This document shows positions 24,868 to 32,315 of a DNA stretch of 33,543 bases, piece after piece. Each line of letters begins with the position of its first letter. Within the stretch, counting starts at the first letter, position 1. The notes below the pieces were generated by a model. The model made no database searches and had not been told where the DNA came from. It saw nothing but the letters and a program-made list of their open reading frames with translations. Position numbers and translations under genes: made by a program. Source of the DNA: an uncultured Clostridia bacterium (GTDB taxonomy: Bacteria > Bacillota > Clostridia > Oscillospirales > Acutalibacteraceae); NCBI GenBank assembly GCA_947627345.1, contig CANQVS010000021.1:1-33543 (forward strand), read 5' to 3'.

Positions 24868-25455
24868 ATGAATATTACAATAAAACCTCTGACAAAGGAA
24901 CGTATCGGCGATTACCTTGACTTCTTTGACAACAGGGCTTTTTCCGACGGAAACCCGAATGCTCCCTGCTATTGCACTTCTGCTAATCAGAGCGAAGAAG
25001 AAATTCAGAAAATGGTCAGTGAGTTTAAGATAAACGGGGTAAAAGAAACTGTTCGCAAATACGCCGTTGATATGCTTAAAAAAGGCAAGATTCACGGATA
25101 CCTTGCATATGACGGAAATGTTTCAATAGGCTGGTGTAACGCCTGTGATATAGAAAGTTATGCGGGATTTGTCCCCGAATTTGCAAGGAAAGCCGTGTGC
25201 GGGAAAACCGTATCAATTGTCTGTTTTGAAATAGCGCCTGAGTACAGAAAAAAGGGAATAGCCTCCGCGCTGATTAAGCGTGTATGTGACGATGCAAAGG
25301 AAAACGGATATTTGGCTGTAGAGGGTTATGCGAAAATAAGTGAAGATTTTGACCTGTTTGATTATCACGGACCGTACAGGCTATTTGAGAAAAACGGCTT
25401 TGTCGAGGCATTGCGGTGTGACGGACAGGCGATAATGAGAAAAAGGTGGGGATAA
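24868..25455 (+). CDS. GNAT-family acetyltransferase
   Basis: 195 residues. Opens MNITIKPLTKERIGDYLDFFDNRAF. Contains a small Cys-bearing loop NAPCYCTSAN near 31-40, then the acetyl-CoA motif CFEIAPEYRKKGIASALIKRVCDDAKENGY and a GPYRLFEKNGFVEA end. Members with this N-terminus (PCYC...) are common in Clostridia; substrate unknown. The stop is one base before the next start, so the pair is co-translated. Confidence 0.85.
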   Translation: MNITIKPLTKERIGDYLDFFDNRAFSDGNPNAPCYCTSANQSEEEIQKMVSEFKINGVKETVRKYAVDMLKKGKIHGYLAYDGNVSIGWCNACDIESYAGFVPEFARKAVCGKTVSIVCFEIAPEYRKKGIASALIKRVCDDAKENGYLAVEGYAKISEDFDLFDYHGPYRLFEKNGFVEALRCDGQAIMRKRWG

Positions 25456-25456
25456 A

Positions 25457-26119
25457 ATGAAAAATTCCGTTAAATTTAAAAGCGTTGTTTTGTGTTTTTT
25501 AACAGCTCTGCTGATAGTTTCGTGTGACTTTTCCGCGTCGGCAAAGGCAAGGCTTAATCATAAATCAAAAACTATTTACACGGGAAAAAGCTTCACCCTT
25601 AAACTTAACGGCGGTAAGGCAAAATCCTTTAAATCTTCTAAAAAATCGGTTGCTACGGTAAACTCAAAGGGCATTGTAAAGGGCAGGAAAGCAGGCAAAA
25701 CGGTAATTACCGTCAAGGCAAAAAACGGTAAAAAATATAAATGCAAGGTTACGGTAAAGAGCAAAAGCCTCCCTAAAATGTACGTCACCGTTAAGGGGAA
25801 GAAATTTACCGCGCGCCTTTACAATAACAACTCGGCGAAGAAATTGAAAAAGCTTTTGCCGATGACCTTGAATATGAGCGAGCTTAACGGCAACGAAAAG
25901 TATTATTATTTTGACAAATCCCTGCCCGCAAATGAAAAGGCGGTTTCAAAAATAAAGTGCGGTGATATTATGCTCTACGGGGACGATTGCCTCGTGCTTT
26001 TCTATAAAACATTTAAAACCTCCTACAATTACACAAAGCTCGGGTATATAGAAAACCCGTCATCTCTTACAAAAACAGTCGGAAATTCAAAAGTTAGCAT
26101 AAAGTTTAGTCTGAAATAA
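25457..26119 (+). CDS. Exported Big_2 domain protein
   Basis: 220 residues. Signal peptide with a possible lipobox LIVSC near 22 or cleavage at SASAK near 31. Big_2 domain about 35-102 (KTIYTGKSFTLKLNGGKAKSFKSSKKSVATVNSKGIVKG, then GKTVITVKAKNGKKYKCKVTVK). The rest (105-220) is an unrecognised domain (ARLYNNNSAKKLKKLLPMTLNMSELNGNEKYYYF) that resembles cyclophilin-like/DUF4866-type 'NSAxxxLxxxLP...' folds. Related in style to the lysine-rich proteins of region 1. Confidence 0.7.
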   Translation: MKNSVKFKSVVLCFLTALLIVSCDFSASAKARLNHKSKTIYTGKSFTLKLNGGKAKSFKSSKKSVATVNSKGIVKGRKAGKTVITVKAKNGKKYKCKVTVKSKSLPKMYVTVKGKKFTARLYNNNSAKKLKKLLPMTLNMSELNGNEKYYYFDKSLPANEKAVSKIKCGDIMLYGDDCLVLFYKTFKTSYNYTKLGYIENPSSLTKTVGNSKVSIKFSLK

Positions 26120-26170
26120 TTTTCGAATTAAAAGCGGACATATTACAAACAACTAAAAAATTATACAGTA

Positions 26171-26208
26171 AAAGGCTGTCGCAATATACTTTTTGCGACA
26201 GCTTTTTT
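26171..26208 (+). terminator. Intrinsic terminator
   Basis: 10-bp stem GCTGTCGCAA / TTGCGACAGC followed by T6, between the Big_2 gene and the convergent XRE gene. Confidence 0.9.
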
Positions 26209-26229
26209 GCATATTAATTTATTTTAAAC

Positions 26230-26547
26230 TTATTTTTTAATTTTTTGAAATTCTAAAAAGCTTACATAATCTTTAATATTTGCAATATCATTATCATCAA
26301 AATTTTGTGGAACAGAAATTGTCATCCGGTTTCTGTTATACGATAAAGGTTCGTCAATCAATCCTATTAAATAATCAACAGAAACATCAAAAAGCTTGGC
26401 AATCAGAATCTTGGCATTGTCGTCAGGGTCGCTTCTATTACATTCATATGAAGAAACCGTATAATGAGAAACACCTAAAATTTTTGCAAATTCAGCCTGA
26501 GATATTCCCTTGTCTTTTCTTAGCTCCTGTAATCTTTCGCCAATCAT
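26230..26547 (-). CDS. XRE-family HTH regulator
   Basis: 105 residues from the ATG at 26547 (MIGERLQELRKDKGISQ), preferred by family alignment over an ATG seven codons upstream; neither has a strong ribosome site. HTH_3 at 3-60 (SQAEFAKILGVSHYTVSSYECNRSDPDDNAKILIAKLFDVSVDYLIG). The C-terminal part (ISVPQNFDDNDIANIKDYVSFLEFQK) is short and probably dimerising. Divergent from the membrane-protein operon at 26740 and likely its repressor. Confidence 0.88.
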   Translation of the reverse strand: MIGERLQELRKDKGISQAEFAKILGVSHYTVSSYECNRSDPDDNAKILIAKLFDVSVDYLIGLIDEPLSYNRNRMTISVPQNFDDNDIANIKDYVSFLEFQKIKK

Positions 26548-26590
26548 AATTATTTCACATCTTTTCAAAGTGTATTAACAGTATTATAGA

Positions 26591-26685
26591 AATTATGCGA
26601 ATATATTTAATGAATTATGAGAAATCTTAGAATTTTTGTTGACAATTGTGAAAATATGCGTTATCATATAATAAAATTATGAGAA
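26591..26685. promoter_or_regulatory. Divergent promoter with three AATTATGnGAA boxes
   Basis: Plus-strand promoter TTGACA (26639-26644), 17 bases, TATCAT (26662-26667). Boxes AATTATGCGAA (26591-26601), AATTATGAGAA (26613-26623) and AATTATGAGAA (26675-26685). The first two are 22 bases apart; the third is just after the -10. These are candidate operator half-sites for the XRE protein. Confidence 0.55.
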
Positions 26686-26739
26686 TTTAACGATTTAGAA
26701 TAATTTGAAAAGTGAGAAATTAAGGGGAGTGGATGTGTA

Positions 26740-27579
26740 ATGTATGCACGAACAATTTTTTATAGGGCTTATTCGATATTGATGTTAATTGCGGGTATCT
26801 TTGGTTTTATTTCCTCAATAATTTTTGCATTTACAGACTTAGAATATAGCGGTATATTTTCATCTATGCAACTATTTTTTATTGCATTAAAAATAGCCTT
26901 GGTAATTCTTTCTTTTATTTCGATTTTTTTCTGTTATATGGAGTTTTCCTCTATGTATGTTTTTGCCGATATGATTCAGTATGAAAAAAGCGGAACAAAT
27001 TTACCCATGATAAAGAAATCTTTTATTTTTTCTCCGAAGGTTTACAACCTTTTTGGTACGGTTATTTTTACAATTTTTACAATAAATATGGTTTGCGCGG
27101 CAATTACGTGCCTGATAATTATAATCAGCCAATCAATAGCAACAAACAGCTTTAATTGTCTGCCTGTTATCCCGTTAGCCTTAATAATTGGTTTAAATGT
27201 TATATGCTATATAAATTATTATGTAAGGTATAAATCAATCAGCGTTTTAATGAAAATTACAACATCCAAAGAGATTACAGAACCGCTAAAGCAAAGCCTT
27301 GCCGAGTTAAATTCTAAATGGTTAAGAGGATATTGCGTATTTTTATTTGTAGTTTGTGTTGTTTTGTCTGTACTTTTTTTAGTTTTACTCTTTGTTGTAT
27401 TTGGAAGTATTTCTGCATTATTTGGTTTATATTTTGCTATAGCAATAACAGTAGCAGGTGTATTGGTTTTTTCGGTTTATATTATTTGTATCGGGATTTT
27501 CGGATGCTATGTAGATAATATTGCAAAAATGGTTGAACATTATCAGATTAAATTCGGCTTAATTTCAAATAGGAGATAA
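26740..27579 (+). CDS. Multi-pass membrane protein, unknown
   Basis: 279 residues with about six hydrophobic segments (12-32, 45-67, 97-123, 138-158, 197-226, 230-258) and short loops; the cytoplasmic-type middle loop (168-195, SISVLMKITTSKEITEPLKQSLAEL) is the only sizeable soluble part. No family recognised. GGGGAGTGG precedes the ATG. The next gene starts 21 bases later with its own strong ribosome site, so the two form an operon under the XRE regulator at 26230. Confidence 0.7.
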   Translation: MYARTIFYRAYSILMLIAGIFGFISSIIFAFTDLEYSGIFSSMQLFFIALKIALVILSFISIFFCYMEFSSMYVFADMIQYEKSGTNLPMIKKSFIFSPKVYNLFGTVIFTIFTINMVCAAITCLIIIISQSIATNSFNCLPVIPLALIIGLNVICYINYYVRYKSISVLMKITTSKEITEPLKQSLAELNSKWLRGYCVFLFVVCVVLSVLFLVLLFVVFGSISALFGLYFAIAITVAGVLVFSVYIICIGIFGCYVDNIAKMVEHYQIKFGLISNRR

Positions 27580-27600
27580 AAAATAAAAGGGGAGATAGTT

Positions 27601-28080
27601 ATGAGTAGTAAATCTTTAAGAGTAATTGCCGCAATTATAGGAATTTTTGGAGTTATATTCGGTATCATATTGGGAGCAACTGCAGAAATTAACATCAGCG
27701 AAGAATGGTATTCAACGAAATATGTTTTCAATACAGGATTAATGTTTGAAACATGGATTGTTTTTGATTTGATTGTGCTGTTTTTCAACTGGTGTGCAGC
27801 AATATTAAGTAAACTGGAAAATATTGAAAAAAATATTTGTGGTGATAATGTCGAAAGTAGTGAATCAAAAAATAAGAGCATCTTTTCATCCGCTACAGAG
27901 AAGATGAAAACGATGGCTAACATAAATTCAAACAGCGGTGTGGGTGTAACAGGCATTTCATCAATGACAAATTCAGAACCCTTACATATTTCTAATAATG
28001 AGTGGAAATGTCCCAATTGCGGGAAAGTTAATCAGAGCTACACCGGAACTTGCGGTTGCGGAGAGGAAAAGCCGAAATAA
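27601..28080 (+). CDS. Membrane protein with C-terminal zinc ribbon
   Basis: 159 residues. Two hydrophobic segments (about 6-28 and 45-68), a polar linker rich in Ser/Asn/Lys, and a terminal zinc ribbon WKCPNCGKVNQSYTGTCGCG (138-157) with four spaced Cys. The ribbon would sit in the cytoplasm and may bind metal, RNA or a protein partner. AAAGGGGAG before the ATG. The 3' end of this gene is copied at 29149. Confidence 0.72.
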   Translation: MSSKSLRVIAAIIGIFGVIFGIILGATAEINISEEWYSTKYVFNTGLMFETWIVFDLIVLFFNWCAAILSKLENIEKNICGDNVESSESKNKSIFSSATEKMKTMANINSNSGVGVTGISSMTNSEPLHISNNEWKCPNCGKVNQSYTGTCGCGEEKPK

Positions 28081-28193
28081 TGCAGAAATACTGCAAATCA
28101 GGTCATAATTAGCAATTGAATTTAACAATAAGGCGAGCGCACACGGTGCGCTCGCTTTTATAGTGTCATTTAAGTGCAAATTGCAGTGTTAAA
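28067..28193 (+). repeat. Direct repeat, copy A (gene 3' end + terminator)
   Basis: 127 bases from AAAAGCCGAAATAA (last codons of the zinc-ribbon gene) through its terminator. Matches 29149-29276 with about seven substitutions and one extra base. Together the copies bracket the XRE and SLOG genes. Confidence 0.92.
28133..28159 (+). terminator. Intrinsic terminator, copy A
   Basis: Perfect 10-bp stem GCGAGCGCAC, loop ACG, GTGCGCTCGC, then TTTT. Confidence 0.88.
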
Positions 28194-28201
28194 CGGTGAA
28201 T

Positions 28202-28516
28202 TTATATCTGATTAATGCTCATAACCTTTATCAGTTGCTTTACGGCGGATTTCTGCTCTGCGTTGAGGTTAACCCAAAAGTCAAAAAGTTCTTTCAAATC
28301 AGGTGTCATTTCGACCATATCGCCCTCCGCAAAAAACTGAGACAGTGTTATTCCAAAGCCTTTACAAATTGCCTCAAGGGTGCTGATTGACGGAACAGTA
28401 TTTCGTTTAAATACATTGGCTAAGGTTGTATGAGACAGACCTGACAACTCGGACATTTTATATGTTGTAAGTCCGCGTTCCTTTAGTAACTGTCGTAAAC
28501 GCTCATTAGTATCCAT
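28202..28516 (-). CDS. XRE-family HTH regulator
   Basis: 104 residues. HTH domain 5-62 (LRQLLKERGLTTYKMSELSGLSHTTLANVFKRNTVPSISTLEAICKGFGITLSQFF), a Cro/CI-like form, and a short C-terminal helix pair (LKELFDFWVNLNAEQKSAVKQLIKVM). Divergent from the SLOG gene; two 17-base direct repeats lie in the spacer. Likely autoregulated. Confidence 0.9.
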   Translation of the reverse strand: MDTNERLRQLLKERGLTTYKMSELSGLSHTTLANVFKRNTVPSISTLEAICKGFGITLSQFFAEGDMVEMTPDLKELFDFWVNLNAEQKSAVKQLIKVMSINQI

Positions 28517-28526
28517 AAATATATCA

Positions 28527-28611
28527 CCATCCTTGGTTATATTTTACTAAATATTTAGGTAATATAATATGAAATAATTGTATAAAAAATATATCCATTA
28601 TTGGTTATATT
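28527..28611. promoter_or_regulatory. Paired operator-like direct repeats
   Basis: CCATCCTTGGTTATATT (28527-28543) and CCATTATTGGTTATATT (28595-28611), 68 bases apart, one beside each divergent gene, with a perfect 12-base palindrome CTAAATATTTAG (28547-28558) between. Candidate binding sites of the XRE protein. Confidence 0.6.
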
Positions 28612-28645
28612 ATGTTATAATATAGTTGATAATCGAGGTGATTTT

Positions 28646-29137
28646 ATGGTTTATACAAAGACGAAAAATAAAACCTGTTTTTTTACAGGTCATAGAAAAA
28701 TACCCGAGGAAAAAGAAGAAATGATAAGAAGAAAATTAAAAAATGAGATAAAATGTTCAATAGAAAATGGATATAGGTACTTTGGAGCAGGCGGAGCGCG
28801 CGGATTTGACACTATTGCCGCCCAAATTGTTTTGCAGTTAAAAAGAAAACATTCTGACATACGGTTGATACTCGTTCTTCCCTGCTTGAATCAAACAATA
28901 AATTGGAGCAAAGAGGACATATTGGAATTTGAACGAATAAAATCGAATGCAGATAAAGTTGTTTATACTTCAACAAAATATACGGTAGATTGTATGTTCA
29001 AAAGAAATCGTCACCTTGTAAAGTTTAGCAGTTTATGCATATGCTATTTGACTGAATGCTCGGGAGGAACGGCATACACGGTAAATCAGGCGCTTGGCAG
29101 AGGACTCAATATAATAAACATAGCTAAATTAATTTAG
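28646..29137 (+). CDS. SLOG-superfamily protein (YpsA/DUF1273-like)
   Basis: 163 residues from the ATG at 28646, with GAGGTG 5 bases upstream. Rossmann-like nucleotide-binding fold: CFFTGHRKIPEEKEE at the first strand, then YFGAGGARGFDTIAAQIVL and RLILVLPC, NRHLVKFSSLCICYLTECSGGTAYTV at the end. SLOG proteins bind nucleotides or nucleotide-derived ligands; YpsA influences cell division in Bacillus, and other SLOG branches act in phage-defence or signalling loci. The XRE partner and the repeat-bracketed setting suggest an accessory cassette; a specific role is not shown. Confidence 0.82.
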   Translation: MVYTKTKNKTCFFTGHRKIPEEKEEMIRRKLKNEIKCSIENGYRYFGAGGARGFDTIAAQIVLQLKRKHSDIRLILVLPCLNQTINWSKEDILEFERIKSNADKVVYTSTKYTVDCMFKRNRHLVKFSSLCICYLTECSGGTAYTVNQALGRGLNIINIAKLI

Positions 29138-29148
29138 TTTGTTTTAAA

Positions 29149-29276
29149 AAAAGCCGAAATAATGCAGAAATACTGCAAAATCAGGTCATAATTAGCAATT
29201 GAATTTAACAATAAGGCAAGCGCACACGGTGCGCTCGCCTTTATAGTTTCCTTTAAGTGCAAATTGAGGTATTAAA
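29149..29276 (+). repeat. Direct repeat, copy B
   Basis: Second copy of 28067-28193, including the dead last codons GCCGAAATAA of the zinc-ribbon gene, just after the SLOG gene. Confidence 0.92.
29213..29243 (+). terminator. Intrinsic terminator, copy B
   Basis: AAGGC-A-AGCGCAC, loop ACG, GTGCGCT-C-GCCTT: one mismatch, stem of 12 pairs, then TTTA. Now serves the SLOG gene. Confidence 0.85.
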
Positions 29277-29360
29277 TTATTCTTATATATGGTATAATAC
29301 AAAATATAAATATTATATTTTTTAAATTAGTTTGAGTAAATAAAATTATAAGGAGGATAT

Positions 29361-30179
29361 ATGAAAAAAGTTAAAAGTTCGGATTCACAAAAAAACAATA
29401 TTGTTGCTGGAAAGGTATTAAGTAGTGCGGTTAATACAGAGATGAACGTAAATGAGGCGCATAGAACTAATACAGAGTTTTGGGATACGATAGGCAGTGA
29501 ATTTTTAGGGTCAACCTCTCTGCCTTCTTGGGGAGGTTTTTTGCCGTCCGAGGACAAGCTGAATTTGCTCGGTGATTTAAATAATAAGAGTGTTCTTGAA
29601 ATTGGTTGCGGAAACGGACGCTCGTTGGAATATGTCAATAAGCGGGGAGCAAATGATTTGTGGGGACTTGATATTTCCCCTAATCAGATTAAAAGAACGA
29701 AAGAACATTTAAAGTCGACGGGTGTCAACGCAAATCTTGTATGTTCGCCAATGGAGGACGAATGCGGTCTGCCGAAAGAATATTTTGATTTGGTATATTC
29801 GGTTTACGGCATTGGCTGGACAACCGATTTAGATAAAACTTTTAATCGCATTTATTCATACCTTAAAAAAGGCGGTTTATTTGTTTTCGGTTGGTCGCAT
29901 CCAATACACAAATGCGTGTCTGTTGAAAACGATAAGTTTATATTCAGCAATTCTTACTTTGATGAAGAATGGTATCTTGCAGATATGAGCGATAAGGAAA
30001 TTATGCTTTCAAACCGTATGTTAAGTACATATATTAACGCTTTGGCTGATAACGGCTTTGTAATTGAGAGGCTATTTGAAGAAACTGACAGAGAGAAAGC
30101 CAAAATCGCAAACACGGATTTTAGCAAAAAAGCGCTTATGCTCCCAACAGCATTTGTTATTAAGGCAAGAAAAATTTAA
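29361..30179 (+). CDS. Class I SAM-dependent methyltransferase
   Basis: 272 residues behind AAGGAGG. Motif I VLEIGCGNGRSLEYV near 79-93, acidic end of strand 2 in LWGLDISPNQIKRTKEHL, motif post-I VCSPMEDECGLP, motif II YFDLVYSVYGIGW, motif III YLKKGGLFVFGWSHP. Methyltransf_11/25-like. The first 30 residues (KKVKSSDSQKNNIVAGKVLSS) are polar and variable. Substrate unknown. Set apart by terminators on both sides. Confidence 0.9.
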   Translation: MKKVKSSDSQKNNIVAGKVLSSAVNTEMNVNEAHRTNTEFWDTIGSEFLGSTSLPSWGGFLPSEDKLNLLGDLNNKSVLEIGCGNGRSLEYVNKRGANDLWGLDISPNQIKRTKEHLKSTGVNANLVCSPMEDECGLPKEYFDLVYSVYGIGWTTDLDKTFNRIYSYLKKGGLFVFGWSHPIHKCVSVENDKFIFSNSYFDEEWYLADMSDKEIMLSNRMLSTYINALADNGFVIERLFEETDREKAKIANTDFSKKALMLPTAFVIKARKI

Positions 30180-30221
30180 TATTAATATATTTTTTTGCAA
30201 AATAATATATTTAAAAAATGA

Positions 30222-30255
30222 AAAAACACAAGTTTATAATTAAACCTGTGTTTTT
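30222..30255. terminator. Bidirectional intrinsic terminator
   Basis: AAAAACACA-A-GTTTA, loop TAAT, TAAAC-C-TGTGTTTTT: 14 pairs with one mismatch, between the methyltransferase and the convergent lipoprotein gene. Confidence 0.8.
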
Positions 30256-30331
30256 CACTAATTATGTTATAAGAATTATTTTTACATAATATAAAATTTT
30301 TATAACAATACAATTTGAAAAGATTTTCCGG

Positions 30332-30847
30332 CTATTTGTTTGAAATAGCCGCGTCACCTCTTATAACAAAATAATAGTCTGACTGATTGTTACCCCAATC
30401 ACAAACAAGGTGGTATCCCTTTATCGTTGCCCCGGGATTAAAATCATTGCCATTTGAGCTTAATGACGTAGCTAAATTGGGTTCAACTTTAAAAGAAGTT
30501 TTATTTTTATCCAATTTCGTTTTAATTATTTTTCCTGTTTTTTCAGAGGCAAACTTAGGTGTTCCATTTTTATTTAAAATGTGTTCAGTTAATTGTATGT
30601 TTTTTGGGCTTTTTTCATTAAATTTAATCAACACTCGTTCTTTATTTTTGATGTAAACCAACTCTTCTAAGCTTAGAGATTTCATTATTGTTTTAAAGTC
30701 TTCTCCGTTAGAGAAAACAGGTATAGTTTTATTCCCTGAACTTGCCGTTATTTCTTTTACATTATCTTTTAAAGAATTACAACCAACAAATAGACTTAAC
30801 ATTGCTATCAAAATTACCCATGAAATAATTAATGTTTTTTTATTCAG
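30332..30847 (-). CDS. Lipoprotein, unknown; start codon unclear
   Basis: The mature part is about 145 residues after lipobox SLFVGC. A complete lipoprotein signal (NKKTLIISWVILIAMLSLFVGC) is in frame but reaches only CTG at 30847 or ATT codons at 30850/30853, behind AAAGGGGTG; there is no ATG, GTG or TTG there. The first canonical starts, TTG at 30811 and ATG at 30802, would drop the basic n-region. Hence either a rare CTG/ATT start or a lost ATG. The body (FSNGEDFKTIMKSLSLEELVYIKNKERVLIKF; CDWGNNQSDYYFVIRG) has no recognised family. The coordinates use the CTG. Confidence 0.6.
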   Translation of the reverse strand: MNKKTLIISWVILIAMLSLFVGCNSLKDNVKEITASSGNKTIPVFSNGEDFKTIMKSLSLEELVYIKNKERVLIKFNEKSPKNIQLTEHILNKNGTPKFASEKTGKIIKTKLDKNKTSFKVEPNLATSLSSNGNDFNPGATIKGYHLVCDWGNNQSDYYFVIRGDAAISNK

Positions 30848-30892
30848 AATAATTACACACCCCTTTAAAAATATTTAAACATCAAATTAACA

Positions 30893-31103
30893 TTAGGGGA
30901 CAGACTCTATGCCGTTTATGGCAAATGGTCGGATACTAACCAAGGCAGTGTGTTTTGAAAAAATAAAAGTTAAGTTATAGTTATGTTATGTTATAGTTAT
31001 GATAAGTTATGTTATAGTTATGATAAGTTATGTTATGTTATAGTTATGTTGCCTTGGTTGTATTTAACCGCTTTGCCAAAACGGCACAGAGGCCGTCCCC
31101 TAA
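30893..31103. mobile_element. 211-bp MITE-like hairpin element
   Basis: Left arm 30893-30947 (TTAGGGGACAGACTCTATGC...AACCAAGGCA) and right arm 31050-31103 are inverted repeats, about 55 bases each, with roughly 80% pairing. Between them lies an AT-rich tandem array of GTTAT/ATAGTTATG words, including a 21-base unit repeated twice. No coding capacity. The GGGGAC ends recall small elements moved by IS200-like/REP-type transposases (inference). It fills the 30848-31112 gap. Confidence 0.8.
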
Positions 31104-31112
31104 ATTTGCTGT

Positions 31113-32315
31113 TTAGCTTCGCAGGAGTATGGTAAGGTCTGTTTTTTCAGAGATTTTAACGCTTTTTCGGCTAATAAGTATAAGAATCAGCACAAATACT
31201 GCTATAAAGCCGAGAGAGGGAATTAAGGTGACGTTCACGCTCATTTCCATTAACGAATTGCCTACAAGGCTGTAAACGTATCCGTTGATAATAAAGGTGC
31301 AGAGAAGTTGTGTTATTATTAATCCCGCTATAATGGAAATCAGCCCGAAAATCAAGTGTTCCGTAAAAAGAACATAAAAAATGTTTTTTGATTTGTATCC
31401 GAAAGAACGATACAGAGCAATTTCATCAATACGGGAACTGATATTGTTTTTCAGAAACATATAAATGCCTAAAATTACCATTACGGTAAACAGCACGGAA
31501 ATTGCAAGCAAAATCATCATCGCAACGCTGTATGATGAAGCGTCCACAACCGGATTCGCTTTACTGACATAGGTTATTTCAGACGCCTCGTTCAACACGC
31601 GTTCAACATTTTTCGCGTCGTCAACTAAAATTTTATATTCCTTTTCCTCTGATACAGACGATGGAATATCGGAGTTATTTTTAACGCGGTTGTTATAATC
31701 TATAAGGGCGGTTCGGGGAATTATAATTTCGTCACCGCTGAAAAGGGGGTCAACCGTTCTGTATGCTCCTATAACTTTGACCTTAATTTTGTTTTGATTT
31801 TCATCAGAAAATTTTAGCGTTTTACCGATAAGGCTTTTTCCGTCAATTTCATTAATTTGATTTTCACTTTCGTTAAAATCTTTCATTATCTGCGGGACGA
31901 GCGCAACCTTATCGTCGCCTTTTTTAAAATTTCTCCCTGCGGTTATTGTCGGTTCATATCCGTTATGAAAGCAGTCAAGCATATGTTGAGAAAAATAAAC
32001 TCCCGAAGTTTCGCTGACAGTTAAACTGTACGGCATAAGGTAAATATCCTCTACATGGTCGAGCTTTTTTATTTTCTTAATATCGTTTTTAATAGTCTGC
32101 TCATCTGTTTTACCGCGGTAGGTATCATATATTTCCCTGTTTGTAATGTGGTTAATAATTTTAGTTTGTATGTTGTCGGAAAGAGGTATAATGATATTTA
32201 CCGACAACATAATAAGTACGGTTGAAAGCATTACAAAAAAGCAAAAAAAGCAGGATAAAATTTTATTGGATACAATAGAAGCCCTTACAAGCATATTAAG
32301 ATTGCTGTTTTTCAT
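31113..32315 (-). CDS. MacB/FtsX-type ABC transporter permease
   Basis: 400 residues. TM1 about 14-38, a large extracellular MacB_PCD-like domain (40-255; e.g. IYLMPYSLTVSETSGVYFSQHMLD, DEIIIPRTALIDYN), then three TMs at about 262-290, 315-343 and 363-385 forming the FtsX core with RIDEIALYRSFGYKSKNIFYVLF. Works with the ATPase encoded upstream (20-base overlap). Such transporters export peptides or antibiotics, or sense them at the membrane. Confidence 0.88.
   Translation of the reverse strand: MKNSNLNMLVRASIVSNKILSCFFCFFVMLSTVLIMLSVNIIIPLSDNIQTKIINHITNREIYDTYRGKTDEQTIKNDIKKIKKLDHVEDIYLMPYSLTVSETSGVYFSQHMLDCFHNGYEPTITAGRNFKKGDDKVALVPQIMKDFNESENQINEIDGKSLIGKTLKFSDENQNKIKVKVIGAYRTVDPLFSGDEIIIPRTALIDYNNRVKNNSDIPSSVSEEKEYKILVDDAKNVERVLNEASEITYVSKANPVVDASSYSVAMMILLAISVLFTVMVILGIYMFLKNNISSRIDEIALYRSFGYKSKNIFYVLFTEHLIFGLISIIAGLIITQLLCTFIINGYVYSLVGNSLMEMSVNVTLIPSLGFIAVFVLILILISRKSVKISEKTDLTILLRS

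Noticed and set aside
28646..29137. DprA (DNA uptake) assignment for the SLOG protein
   Set aside because: It is too short for DprA and begins with the TGHR motif of the YpsA/DUF1273 branch.
30965..31049. Short tandem repeats as a CRISPR or iteron origin
   Set aside because: The array is a low-complexity loop inside a hairpin element; no replication gene, and units are 5-21 bases with no spacers.
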